DNA of 5,203 nucleotides from Dehalococcoidia bacterium (GTDB lineage Bacteria > Chloroflexota > Dehalococcoidia > JAUYDP01), in assembly GCA_030691805.1 (NCBI GenBank), contig JAUYDP010000439.1, forward strand, positions 1 through 5,203, read 5' to 3'. Below, one piece after another: positions 1 through 5,203 of this stretch (the first letter of the stretch is position 1; the number at the start of each line of letters is the position of its first letter). A program made the translations under genes and the position numbers. The notes beneath the pieces are model-generated. The model was not told the DNA's origin. It saw only the letters and a list, made by a program, of their open reading frames with translations, and searched no databases.

Positions 1-1134
1 GTGGTCCGTATCATAGACCGGCGCATCAACGCCTATGGGGTGGCGGAAGCATCAATCCAGAAACAGGGGACCAACCGGATACTGGTTCAACTCCCCGGGG
101 TGCGGGATGTCCAAGAGGCCATACGCCTCATAGGTAAGACCGCCCAACTGGACTTTCGAGAACAGGTGGCAACCCCCGATGGGAAGGCGGACTGGGCAAT
201 CGCCAAGGCCCTGGGCAATGACGGCCAGGAAAAGGAGCTTACCGGCAAATACTTCCGGCCTAACGCTCAGGTGACTTTCGACCAGCAGACTGGTCAGCCC
301 GAAGTCTCTTTTGAATTCGAATCCGAAGGAGCCAAGCTCTTCGAGCAGATTACCACGCGCCTGGTGGGCAAGCCTTTGGGCATATTCCTGGATAACGAGA
401 TGATTTCTGCTCCAACAGTGCGGGATGTTATCAGGGACCGCGGGGTGATCAACAACATCCCGTTAGAAGAGGCCCGTCTCCTGTCTATACAGCTCAACGC
501 CGGCGCCCTGCCAATCCCGGTGGCCGTAGTCAAGCAGCAGGACGTGGATGCTACTCTAGGCGCGGACTCCCTTCAGAAGAGCCTGCTGGCTGGACAGATC
601 GGACTGGGCATCGTCGCCCTATTCATGCTGGTTTATTACAGAGTGCCAGGCCTTCTGGCCGACCTGGCGCTTCTGGTCTACACCTCTCTGGCGCTGGCCG
701 TTTTCCAGCTTATCCCTATTACCTTGTCTCTAGCCGGCATTGCCGGGTTCATTCTGTCCATCGGCATGGCCGTCGACGCTAACATCCTCATATTCGAGCG
801 GACCAAGGAGGAGGTGCGGTCCGGTCGCACCCTGGGTGCATCCATCGAGGCCGGGTTCTCCCGGGCCTGGACCTCGATTCGAGACAGCAATATCTCTACC
901 CTAATAACCTGCGCCATCCTATTCTGGTTTGGAAGCAACTTCGGGGCCAGTATCGTCACCGGCTTCGCCCTCACCCTGGCCCTTGGAGTGCTCATCAGCA
1001 TGCTCACCGCTATCGTCGTCACTCGCACCTTCCTGCGGACCCTGGTCTCCACGGAGATCGGCCGCAAACTGGCCTGGTTTGGCCTGGAGCGACCTCAGGC
1101 GCCCAAGATGGCGCTGGGGACTACGGGAGAATAG
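1..1134 (+). CDS. secD: Protein translocase subunit SecD, C-terminal part (5' end outside window)
   Basis: SecD is a membrane subunit of the Sec export machinery. With SecF it uses the proton motive force to help pull secreted proteins out of SecYEG. The frame is open from base 1, and the first visible residues (RRINAYGVAEASIQKQG, about 7-23) already lie inside the conserved first periplasmic domain. TM1 and the true start are therefore upstream, and the GTG at base 1 is not a credible start. Visible landmarks are RILVQLPGV (26-34), IGKTAQLDF (44-52), the P1 head region to about residue 180, and then five hydrophobic segments near 196-213, 219-238, 244-265, 296-312 and 318-342. The diagnostic TM4 signature GMAVDANILIFER spans 255-267, with the Asp-Ala-Asn important for proton transport in the family. 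It ends at TAG 1132-1134, four bases before secF, as expected for a secDF operon. The identification is secure. Confidence 0.96.
   Translation: MVRIIDRRINAYGVAEASIQKQGTNRILVQLPGVRDVQEAIRLIGKTAQLDFREQVATPDGKADWAIAKALGNDGQEKELTGKYFRPNAQVTFDQQTGQPEVSFEFESEGAKLFEQITTRLVGKPLGIFLDNEMISAPTVRDVIRDRGVINNIPLEEARLLSIQLNAGALPIPVAVVKQQDVDATLGADSLQKSLLAGQIGLGIVALFMLVYYRVPGLLADLALLVYTSLALAVFQLIPITLSLAGIAGFILSIGMAVDANILIFERTKEEVRSGRTLGASIEAGFSRAWTSIRDSNISTLITCAILFWFGSNFGASIVTGFALTLALGVLISMLTAIVVTRTFLRTLVSTEIGRKLAWFGLERPQAPKMALGTTGE
1125..1129 (+). promoter_or_regulatory. Ribosome binding site of secF
   Basis: GGGAG lies inside the last codons of secD, nine bases before the ATG at 1139. It fixes the secF start there and rejects the longer open frame that begins near 929 inside secD. 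It also suggests that secF is translated from the same message as secD. Confidence 0.75.
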
Positions 1135-1138
1135 CGCT

Positions 1139-2092
1139 ATGTTAGATTTGGTCGGCAAGCGCTACTGGTACCTGCTGCTTTCAGCGGTGGTAATCGTTCC
1201 TGGCCTGATCTCCCTGCTTCTTTTTGGGCTACGCCCGGGCATTGACTTCTCCAGCGGCACGATCATGACCCTCAAGTTCAGCAGCGACATTAACCAGTCG
1301 GATTTCCGGCAGGAGATGACTCGCCTCGGCCATAGCGATGCCATTATCCAACGTTCGGAGCAGTTCAGCTTCCTGGTGCGTATCCGCGAACTGGCGGCAG
1401 AGAAGCCCGCCGCCGACGGACAGGAAGCCAAGCCTTCGGAAAGGGAGACGCTTCTCAGCGGCCTCAAAGATAAGTTCGGAACCGTGGAAATCCTGACCTA
1501 TGACTCTGTCTCTCCCATCGTAGCCGGTGAGACTGTGCGTAATGCCGCTTTCGCCGTGGCCGCCGCCGCCGCGGGCATCCTTCTCTATGTAACCTGGGCC
1601 TTTCGCAAGGTGGCCAAACCCTTCCGCTACGGCGCCTGCGCAGTTGCGGCCCTGGTGCATGACGTGTTGGTGGTGCTCGGGGCAGCCTCAATACTGGGCA
1701 AGGTAGTGGGGCTGGAAGTGGACGCCATGTTCATAACCGCTACCCTTACAGTCATCGGCTTCAGCGTCCACGACACTATCGTGGTATTCGACCGAATTCG
1801 TGAGAACATGCGGCGGATCGGCGGAGGCTTCGATAACGTGGTGAACCAGAGCCTGCTTCAGACCATGGGGCGGAGCCTCACCACCTCTTTAACGGTGGTT
1901 TTTACCCTTCTCGCCATCCTCCTCTTCGGGGGAATCACCATCCGCAGCTTCGTGCTGGTGCTCCTCATAGGCATCATCAGCGGCACCTACAGCTCCATCT
2001 TCAACGCCAGCCAGCTTCTGGTAGTCTGGGAGAAAGGCGAGGTGGGGCGCTTCCTCCGCCGCTTGCCGGGGCTACAGGCGGCGCGGCGGTAA
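1139..2092 (+). CDS. secF: Protein translocase subunit SecF, complete
   Basis: SecF (317 residues, normal family length) is the membrane partner of SecD in the proton-driven late step of Sec export. The start at ATG 1139 is supported by GGGAG upstream and by the usual SecF opening, a short basic stretch then TM1 (about 10-30). The P1 motif GIDFSSGT (34-41) follows; many SecF proteins have FxGG here, and the SSG form is probably lineage-specific. A polar loop rich in Glu, Lys and Ala occupies about 84-108, then a periplasmic domain to about 135. TM2-TM6 follow, near 136-155, 165-185, 195-217, 248-265 and 270-295. Signatures are HDVLVVLG (174-181), TVIGFSVHDTIVVFDRIREN (204-223), LTTSLT (247-252) and GTYSSIFNAS (282-291). 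The tail is basic and probably cytoplasmic. The gene follows secD by four bases and is surely co-transcribed with it. Confidence 0.97.
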   Translation: MLDLVGKRYWYLLLSAVVIVPGLISLLLFGLRPGIDFSSGTIMTLKFSSDINQSDFRQEMTRLGHSDAIIQRSEQFSFLVRIRELAAEKPAADGQEAKPSERETLLSGLKDKFGTVEILTYDSVSPIVAGETVRNAAFAVAAAAAGILLYVTWAFRKVAKPFRYGACAVAALVHDVLVVLGAASILGKVVGLEVDAMFITATLTVIGFSVHDTIVVFDRIRENMRRIGGGFDNVVNQSLLQTMGRSLTTSLTVVFTLLAILLFGGITIRSFVLVLLIGIISGTYSSIFNASQLLVVWEKGEVGRFLRRLPGLQAARR

Positions 2093-2321
2093 GGAAGCCA
2101 GGGCACACACCGCGCTGTCCTTATTGGGGCAGGTGGGGCTCGCCCTGTGGCGCCATCTGTTGGAAAAGTGGATCGTGTAGGTGGGGGGGGCCTCACGCTT
2201 TGTCTATTCGCCACTTAGGTTCCCGCCGGTAGCGGAAGTTTCATTGGCCTTACCGGCCTTAAGCCTGCGGTTTACGCGGTAGCGCCTTTTCACTCGCCCC
2301 TTCAAGCACAGTCTCCCAGTT

Positions 2322-2368
2322 GTCTACCTGACATGTCTATTCATAGACTCATGGGGAGGATTGTAGAC
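2322..2368. repeat. Nested GTCTA inverted repeats directly upstream of the -35 box
   Basis: Four copies of one hexamer type occur in 47 bases: GTCTAC (2322-2327), GTCTAT (2335-2340), then inverted ATAGAC (2343-2348) and GTAGAC (2363-2368). The inner pair forms a 6-bp perfect inverted repeat with a 2-base centre, and the outer pair is also perfectly complementary. The block ends at the first base of the -35 element, which is where an upstream regulator would bind. No protein can be assigned, and a chance cluster cannot be excluded. Confidence 0.4.
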
Positions 2369-2397
2369 TTGACTCCATTATCTGAACGCTCTATACT
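2369..2397 (+). promoter_or_regulatory. Sigma70-type promoter of the toxin-antitoxin-protease operon
   Basis: TTGACT (2369-2374) and TATACT (2392-2397) are separated by exactly 17 bases. Each box differs from the housekeeping consensus (TTGACA, TATAAT) at one position. Transcription is expected to begin near 2404, leaving a leader of only about 20 bases before the first gene. It is the strongest promoter-like element seen in the window and reads into the operon, so the three genes need not depend on secDF transcription. Confidence 0.75.
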
Positions 2398-2405
2398 AAT
2401 CTGTA

Positions 2406-2423
2406 GTATATACGCGTATATAC
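2406..2423. promoter_or_regulatory. Probable operator: 18-bp perfect palindrome made of two GTATATAC sites
   Basis: The 18 bases are a perfect palindrome. They consist of two copies of GTATATAC (2406-2413 and 2416-2423), each itself palindromic, with centres 10 bp apart, or one helical turn. This geometry suits cooperative binding of two ribbon-helix-helix dimers side by side. It covers the predicted transcription start and ends one base before the first start codon, so an occupied site would block RNA polymerase. The natural ligand is the RHH protein encoded second in the operon, because antitoxin autorepression is usual in this type of locus. In RNA it could also fold as a 7-bp hairpin with a CGCG loop. 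Ligand assignment is inference. Confidence 0.65.
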
Positions 2424-2424
2424 G

Positions 2425-2796
2425 TTGAACGACGAGGTGCTTCTCCGGCACCTTGATGAGTATCTTGAGCCACCTGCCGATCCGAACCCAGAGACGGCGG
2501 GAATCACTATCGTATGGGAGCGCGATAACCCGAACTTCGGGGCGCGACACATTTGGGGAAAACACCGGATCACGGAAGAGGAAGTTGAACAGGTCATCTT
2601 TGAAATCCCTCCTTTTGTGGAGGCCAAACGTCATCCAGACCATCCAAACCGGACGATCTTCTGGGGAGCCACGCGTCGTGACAGGTGGATTGTTATTGTG
2701 TGTGAAGACTGGAAAGAGGATGACACGAGATATCTGAGGCCAATAACCGCCTTCGAGCCTGAGGAGGGAGTCAAGTACTGGGAGGAATACCAATGA
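2425..2796 (+). CDS. BrnT-like toxin of a type II toxin-antitoxin pair (probable ribonuclease)
   Basis: This 123-residue protein resembles the BrnT family, small RelE-fold toxins that cleave RNA and are held by a ribbon-helix-helix antitoxin. Matching features are RHIWGKH (41-47) followed by ITEEEVEQV (49-57), GAT then a basic stretch (81-88), a hydrophobic strand WIVIV (88-92), RYLRPITAF (102-110) and a closing YWEEY (118-122). About 27 N-terminal residues, including LLRHLDEYLEPP, precede the core, so it is longer than the usual 90 or so. The start is uncertain. TTG 2425 is the first possible start after an in-frame TAG at 2404, GTG 2437 is the only alternative before the core, and neither has a properly spaced Shine-Dalgarno sequence. 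The stop overlaps the next start as ATGA. Family placement is from motif resemblance; RNase activity is inferred from the family. Confidence 0.7.
   Translation: MNDEVLLRHLDEYLEPPADPNPETAGITIVWERDNPNFGARHIWGKHRITEEEVEQVIFEIPPFVEAKRHPDHPNRTIFWGATRRDRWIVIVCEDWKEDDTRYLRPITAFEPEEGVKYWEEYQ
2780..2785 (+). promoter_or_regulatory. Strong ribosome binding site of the antitoxin gene
   Basis: GGGAGG lies in the last codons of the toxin gene, seven bases before ATG 2793. It is near-ideal, whereas the toxin start has no such site. This should favour antitoxin production over toxin production from the same message. Confidence 0.75.
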
Positions 2797-3158
2797 GTGA
2801 GTTTACTTACAAGCCAGCGAAAGCGGAAGACCTCGAACGTGAGGCCCGGGACTGGGACCTTCGGGAATTGAACCCTCGAGGCTGGAACGATGCTCCGGAG
2901 GCAGTACCACAGGTGAGAAGCAGTGCCTCAATTAGCCTTCGCATCCCGGTTAAGATGCTGACCATTATCAAAGCCTTTGCACAAAAAGAAGGTGTTGGCT
3001 ACCAGATTCTAATGAAACGATGGCTGGACGACCGGATACGGGAGGAGCGCGACAAACTAACACCACAACACATCGTGAAGTTGCGGGAGCCTAAAATGGT
3101 TGCTCTGGCCGCTGCCTTTTCCCCGTCCAAAGAACAAGTTCTAACCAAGGAAAAATAA
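2793..3158 (+). CDS. Ribbon-helix-helix (CopG/BrnA-like) antitoxin and probable operon repressor
   Basis: This 121-residue protein fits the CopG-type antitoxin family that pairs with BrnT-like toxins. The core ASISLRIPVKML (45-56) gives the DNA-contacting beta strand and the start of helix A. KEGVGYQILMKRWLDDRI (65-82) gives the turn and helix B, with the GxxYQ pattern typical of these antitoxins. The charged N-terminal region (1-40, with REARDWDLRELNPRGW at 16-31) is probably the flexible part that wraps the toxin. BrnA proteins usually carry the toxin-binding region on the N-terminal side. A tail of about 35 residues past the RHH domain is unassigned. The ATG shares four bases with the toxin stop and has a strong GGGAGG site, which indicates translational coupling. 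It likely binds the GTATATAC palindrome upstream. The family call is good; partner and operator are inferred from position. Confidence 0.72.
   Translation: MSEFTYKPAKAEDLEREARDWDLRELNPRGWNDAPEAVPQVRSSASISLRIPVKMLTIIKAFAQKEGVGYQILMKRWLDDRIREERDKLTPQHIVKLREPKMVALAAAFSPSKEQVLTKEK
3147..3151 (+). promoter_or_regulatory. Ribosome binding site of the protease gene
   Basis: AAGGA sits within the last antitoxin codons, seven bases before ATG 3159. It supports this start, which lies directly after the antitoxin TAA, and indicates translation from the same transcript. Confidence 0.65.
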
Positions 3159-3908
3159 ATGCTTACCTCTGAGTGGCTAAGCGCGTTCGTACCATTAGGG
3201 ATCATGCAATCGTCGGACGAGTGGATACCCCTTGGCGCTGGAGTGCTGTTCCATGACCCACCCATTGTCTGGCTAGTCACGGCGAACCACGTCGTGAACA
3301 GCGCGAAAGGCGTAGGAATGGCCCCTCTTGTGACGAAGAGCAATGGCGGTATAGCTGTGGTCGGGATTCAGGATTACCAGCACAACTACGGATACAGGTG
3401 GCATTCGGATGTGACCCGAGATATCGCTATCACCCTTATGCCAGTCAGCGCAGAATGGCGGATCAAGGCCATCGATGAGAGCTTGTGCATCAAGATCTCC
3501 GAGCTCGTGCCTTCAATGGCGTGCTACACGGTGGGGTGCCCATATGGAGCCAGGGGCTTCGATCCGCAGCGAGCCACTCCGTTAGTGCTTGATGGTATCA
3601 TATCTGGTCTGGACCCCGAGTCGGGTTCTATTTACACGAGTGTTCCCACCTTTCCTGGTAACAGCGGAGGTCCGATTATCGTTAGACGAGACCCGTTCAA
3701 TCCAAGCGGTGGTTTGACGGTTGGTGCTCCAGTCTTGCTGCTGGCTGGAATCATGCTCCAAGTTTGGCTGGTGCCTTCGCCTGACCCATCTGGTCCATCA
3801 TCAATACCGCCCTTGCACCTGGGCGTTGGAATCACCATAGAGGCGGCTCTAAACCTTATCCGGTCGCCCAGCGCAAGGCGGGATCGGGAAAGAGTCTTGG
3901 CAAAGTAG
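3159..3908 (+). CDS. Trypsin/HtrA-like serine protease, probably cytoplasmic, third gene of the operon
   Basis: This 249-residue protein has a chymotrypsin-fold protease signature with a complete catalytic triad. His44 lies in LVTANHVV (39-46), the form found in HtrA proteases. Asp88 lies in RDIAIT (87-92), and Ser169 in PGNSGGPII (166-174). No signal peptide, transmembrane anchor or PDZ domain is visible, so it is shorter than DegP/HtrA proteins and likely acts in the cytoplasm. A proline-rich stretch (about 205-218) precedes LHLGVGITIEAALNLI (219-234), which probably closes the second barrel and adds a C-terminal helix. The start is the base after the antitoxin stop, with AAGGA upstream, so it reads as the third gene of the toxin-antitoxin operon. 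The substrate is unknown; the antitoxin is an obvious candidate, but that is inference. Protease identity is confident, its role is not. Confidence 0.88.
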   Translation: MLTSEWLSAFVPLGIMQSSDEWIPLGAGVLFHDPPIVWLVTANHVVNSAKGVGMAPLVTKSNGGIAVVGIQDYQHNYGYRWHSDVTRDIAITLMPVSAEWRIKAIDESLCIKISELVPSMACYTVGCPYGARGFDPQRATPLVLDGIISGLDPESGSIYTSVPTFPGNSGGPIIVRRDPFNPSGGLTVGAPVLLLAGIMLQVWLVPSPDPSGPSSIPPLHLGVGITIEAALNLIRSPSARRDRERVLAK

Positions 3909-4087
3909 GACTATCCCTTTCCCCTTCTCGGGAGCGACACTGAGTCTCAGCCCGCCTCTAGCGGTCCCGTCATTGAGTGCAACGATTCGGTTGACCATCA
4001 CGGTCATCACGCTTCCCTCGTCCCACCAGGCGCTTCCATCAACCGCGCACCATATTCGACTGCGCCACCCGCCATGTCCACGGCATC
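3909..4087. other. Convergent spacer between protease and DUF362 genes
   Basis: This is 179 bases between two genes that face each other. It contains two small inverted repeats, CTGAG-T-CTCAG (3940-3950) and TGACC-ATCAC-GGTCA (3992-4006). Neither is followed by a T-run on either strand, so no intrinsic terminator can be called. On the minus strand the DUF362 frame continues past its stop for about 23 codons without a recognisable domain. Confidence 0.5.
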
Positions 4088-5143
4088 TTAATCCCAACGG
4101 CAGACCTCGTGGCAACATAAACAGGCGATGCACTCCTTCTGCTCGATGAGGGCCTTCTTACCGACCATGGTTATAGCCTTCACCGGGCAACTTTCGAAGC
4201 ACGTTCTCCAGCCGGTGCATTCCCGGGTGAGGATGATCGGCTTGGCTGGCCTGTTGAACTGTCTCAGGAGTAAACGCCTTCCCCAAATTGGGGGCCAGGA
4301 GTTCGTGGCCAGACGATACGTCGTTGGATAGACGAAGGGGGAGACGCGCCCACCGGCCTCTTCCAGCGGGATCCCGAGCACCTCAATCCCCTCCAGAGAC
4401 GCGACCCCTATCCCGCGCTTCCGGGCAGCCGCTAACGTGGGGACCCACTCGGCGTCCAGGCCGGCCACTGCGCACATCACGGCGTCGAGGGCCACGCCGT
4501 AGGCGCTGGCTGCCAGCAACCCCACATCGCGGACTCGCCCTCCTGCTGGCCCATCGCCGTCCATGCCCTGCACCGTGTCCATGGTCGCCAGGTGGGGCGG
4601 GGCAGCAGTGTACATGTCAAGCAGCGCCTCGCCGAAGTCCTTGGGGTCCGGGAAAAGGCGGTGTAGCTCAGACTTGCGGGCGCCTGGCAGCACTCCCATA
4701 TGGTTCTTAACCGCACCAGTGAGCAGGGTCAGGCCGTGGGTCTTCATCTTCGGCAGAGTGATCAGCACATCGGTCTCCAGCACCGGCCTGGCGATGTGCA
4801 GCTTTCCCAGCAACGCTCCCCCCGAGTCAATGTCCCGGCCCCCAATCTCATCGTAGTTCAGCACCTCCGCTCCTTCCGCGGTCGCGGCATCGAGGATTCC
4901 CGAGGCTTTCAATGCCTGCTGCGTGCGGTGAGCGGTCACACCGGCTGCGCTGCCGCCGACGGCAGGTGTTCCGCCCACCTCCCGGACCAGCCGGCAGACA
5001 GCCCTCACTATTGCAGGATGGGTACAGACGGCGTCCTCGGGAGGGCTGGGCGAGGCCAGATTCACCTGTAATAATACCCGCTGCCCCGGCCGCACGAACG
5101 ACTGTAGCCCGCCCAGCGGCTCCAGGCACTGGCGCAACGCCAT
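4088..5143 (-). CDS. DUF362 domain protein with C-terminal 2x[4Fe-4S] ferredoxin domain, possibly decaying
   Basis: DUF362 proteins are iron-sulfur proteins of unsettled function, common in anaerobes. Family hallmarks are LGGLQSFVRPGQRVLLQVNL (10-29), THPAIVRAV (41-49), the LPKMKTH segment (130-136), GAVKNHMG (143-150) and MDTVQGMDGDGP (188-199). A ferredoxin-like tail follows: Cys309, Cys315 and Cys319 in the first cluster motif, then Cys338, Cys341, Cys344 and Cys348 in the second. Three oddities stand out. Position 312, where the first motif needs its second cysteine, is Trp (TGG). The protein stops three residues after the last ligand (CRWD), where relatives usually continue with CPxxA(I/V). 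The apparent ATG at 5143 has a poor ribosome site and sits directly after an in-frame TAA, with family-like sequence continuing upstream. Either translation restarts here or the gene is broken. GC content is visibly higher than in the neighbouring operon. Confidence 0.85.
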   Translation of the reverse strand: MALRQCLEPLGGLQSFVRPGQRVLLQVNLASPSPPEDAVCTHPAIVRAVCRLVREVGGTPAVGGSAAGVTAHRTQQALKASGILDAATAEGAEVLNYDEIGGRDIDSGGALLGKLHIARPVLETDVLITLPKMKTHGLTLLTGAVKNHMGVLPGARKSELHRLFPDPKDFGEALLDMYTAAPPHLATMDTVQGMDGDGPAGGRVRDVGLLAASAYGVALDAVMCAVAGLDAEWVPTLAAARKRGIGVASLEGIEVLGIPLEEAGGRVSPFVYPTTYRLATNSWPPIWGRRLLLRQFNRPAKPIILTRECTGWRTCFESCPVKAITMVGKKALIEQKECIACLCCHEVCRWD

Positions 5144-5203
5144 TTATACCGACTCTGGATCGTAGTTGACACATTCGGTCAGGGAGACCGTGGCCAGGTT
5201 AAA
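5144..5203 (-). pseudogene. N-terminal DUF362 segment separated from the main frame by an in-frame TAA (continues past the window)
   Basis: Reading the same minus-strand frame upstream of ATG 5143 gives TAA (5144-5146), preceded by open sequence to the window edge that encodes ATVSLTECVNYDPESV. This resembles the usual start of DUF362 proteins, a short strand then a Cys/Tyr-Asp-Pro motif leading into the helix before LGGL. Restoring the TAA to a Tyr codon (one base) would give a continuous, normal N-terminus. The cause could be a real nonsense mutation, an assembly or sequencing error, or readthrough. Confidence 0.55.

Larger units (their letters stand above)
2093..2424. other. Non-coding spacer between secF and the toxin-antitoxin-protease operon
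   Basis: About 330 bases with no plausible gene on either strand and no tRNA-like cloverleaf. The first 200 bases hold only weak structure: a short GGGC/GCCC hairpin near 2136-2145 with no T-run, a run of eight G at 2183-2190, and two GGCCTTA direct repeats near 2246-2262. No convincing terminator for secF is visible. The last 100 bases hold the control region described separately: inverted GTCTA repeats, the promoter and the palindrome. Confidence 0.6.

Noticed and set aside
929..1138. Long open frame running from inside secD into secF, which would give SecF a 70-residue N-terminal extension
   Set aside because: The extra part is a shadow of secD, is Pro/Ser-rich with no SecF likeness, and ATG 1139 has a proper ribosome site and the normal SecF opening.
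2183..2190. Run of eight G as a phase-variation tract
   Set aside because: It lies in the spacer about 180 bases upstream of the promoter, outside any coding frame or promoter spacer, so slippage would have no obvious effect.
2093..2320. tRNA, small RNA, CRISPR or insertion-sequence remnant in the spacer
   Set aside because: No cloverleaf, no regularly spaced repeats, no terminal inverted repeats and no transposase fragment could be found by reading.
2341..2793. Minus-strand open frame of 150 codons opposite the toxin gene
   Set aside because: It is antisense to the BrnT-like gene and runs through the promoter and operator; no family resemblance.
3992..4006. TGACC-ATCAC-GGTCA hairpin as a terminator between convergent genes
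   Set aside because: Only five base pairs and no T-run on either side, so an intrinsic terminator is not supported.
3849..4133. Minus-strand open frame of 94 codons across the convergent spacer
   Set aside because: It overlaps the ends of both the protease and DUF362 genes, its start is inside the ferredoxin motif in another frame, and the product shows no recognisable domain.
4288..4710. Plus-strand open frame of 140 codons opposite the DUF362 gene
   Set aside because: Extremely Arg/Pro-rich translation typical of the antisense of a GC-rich gene; no domain.

Overview
The window looks like a chromosomal piece of a moderately GC-rich bacterium, most likely Chloroflexota (Dehalococcoidia-like). 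That guess rests on separate, adjacent secD and secF genes, a SecF with the sequence GIDFSSGT at its first periplasmic motif, and a DUF362/ferredoxin protein of a kind common in that phylum. It is inferred from remembered family resemblance, not from a search.

Layout. Bases 1-1134 are the 3' part of secD, and 1139-2092 are a complete secF four bases downstream. Both are ordinary components of the Sec protein-export machinery. Bases 2093-2424 are non-coding; the last 100 bases hold a dense control region with GTCTA-type inverted repeats, a near-consensus sigma70-type promoter and an 18-bp perfect palindrome. Bases 2425-3908 form a compact plus-strand operon of three genes: a BrnT-like toxin, a ribbon-helix-helix (CopG/BrnA-like) antitoxin overlapping it by 4 bases, and a cytoplasmic trypsin/HtrA-like serine protease starting on the base after the antitoxin stop. 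Bases 3909-4087 are a short convergent spacer. Bases 4088-5143 (minus strand) encode a DUF362 protein with a C-terminal double-cluster ferredoxin domain. It shows several signs of damage: an in-frame TAA directly before its apparent start with family-like sequence continuing upstream to the window edge, a cluster ligand cysteine replaced by Trp, and an abrupt C-terminus.

How it fits together. SecD and SecF act together in the membrane. In the accessory operon the antitoxin probably neutralises the toxin and represses the operon at the palindrome. The co-transcribed protease is the unusual element and the best candidate for an undescribed system: a toxin-antitoxin pair wired to its own dedicated protease, which could act as regulator (antitoxin degradation) or as a second effector.
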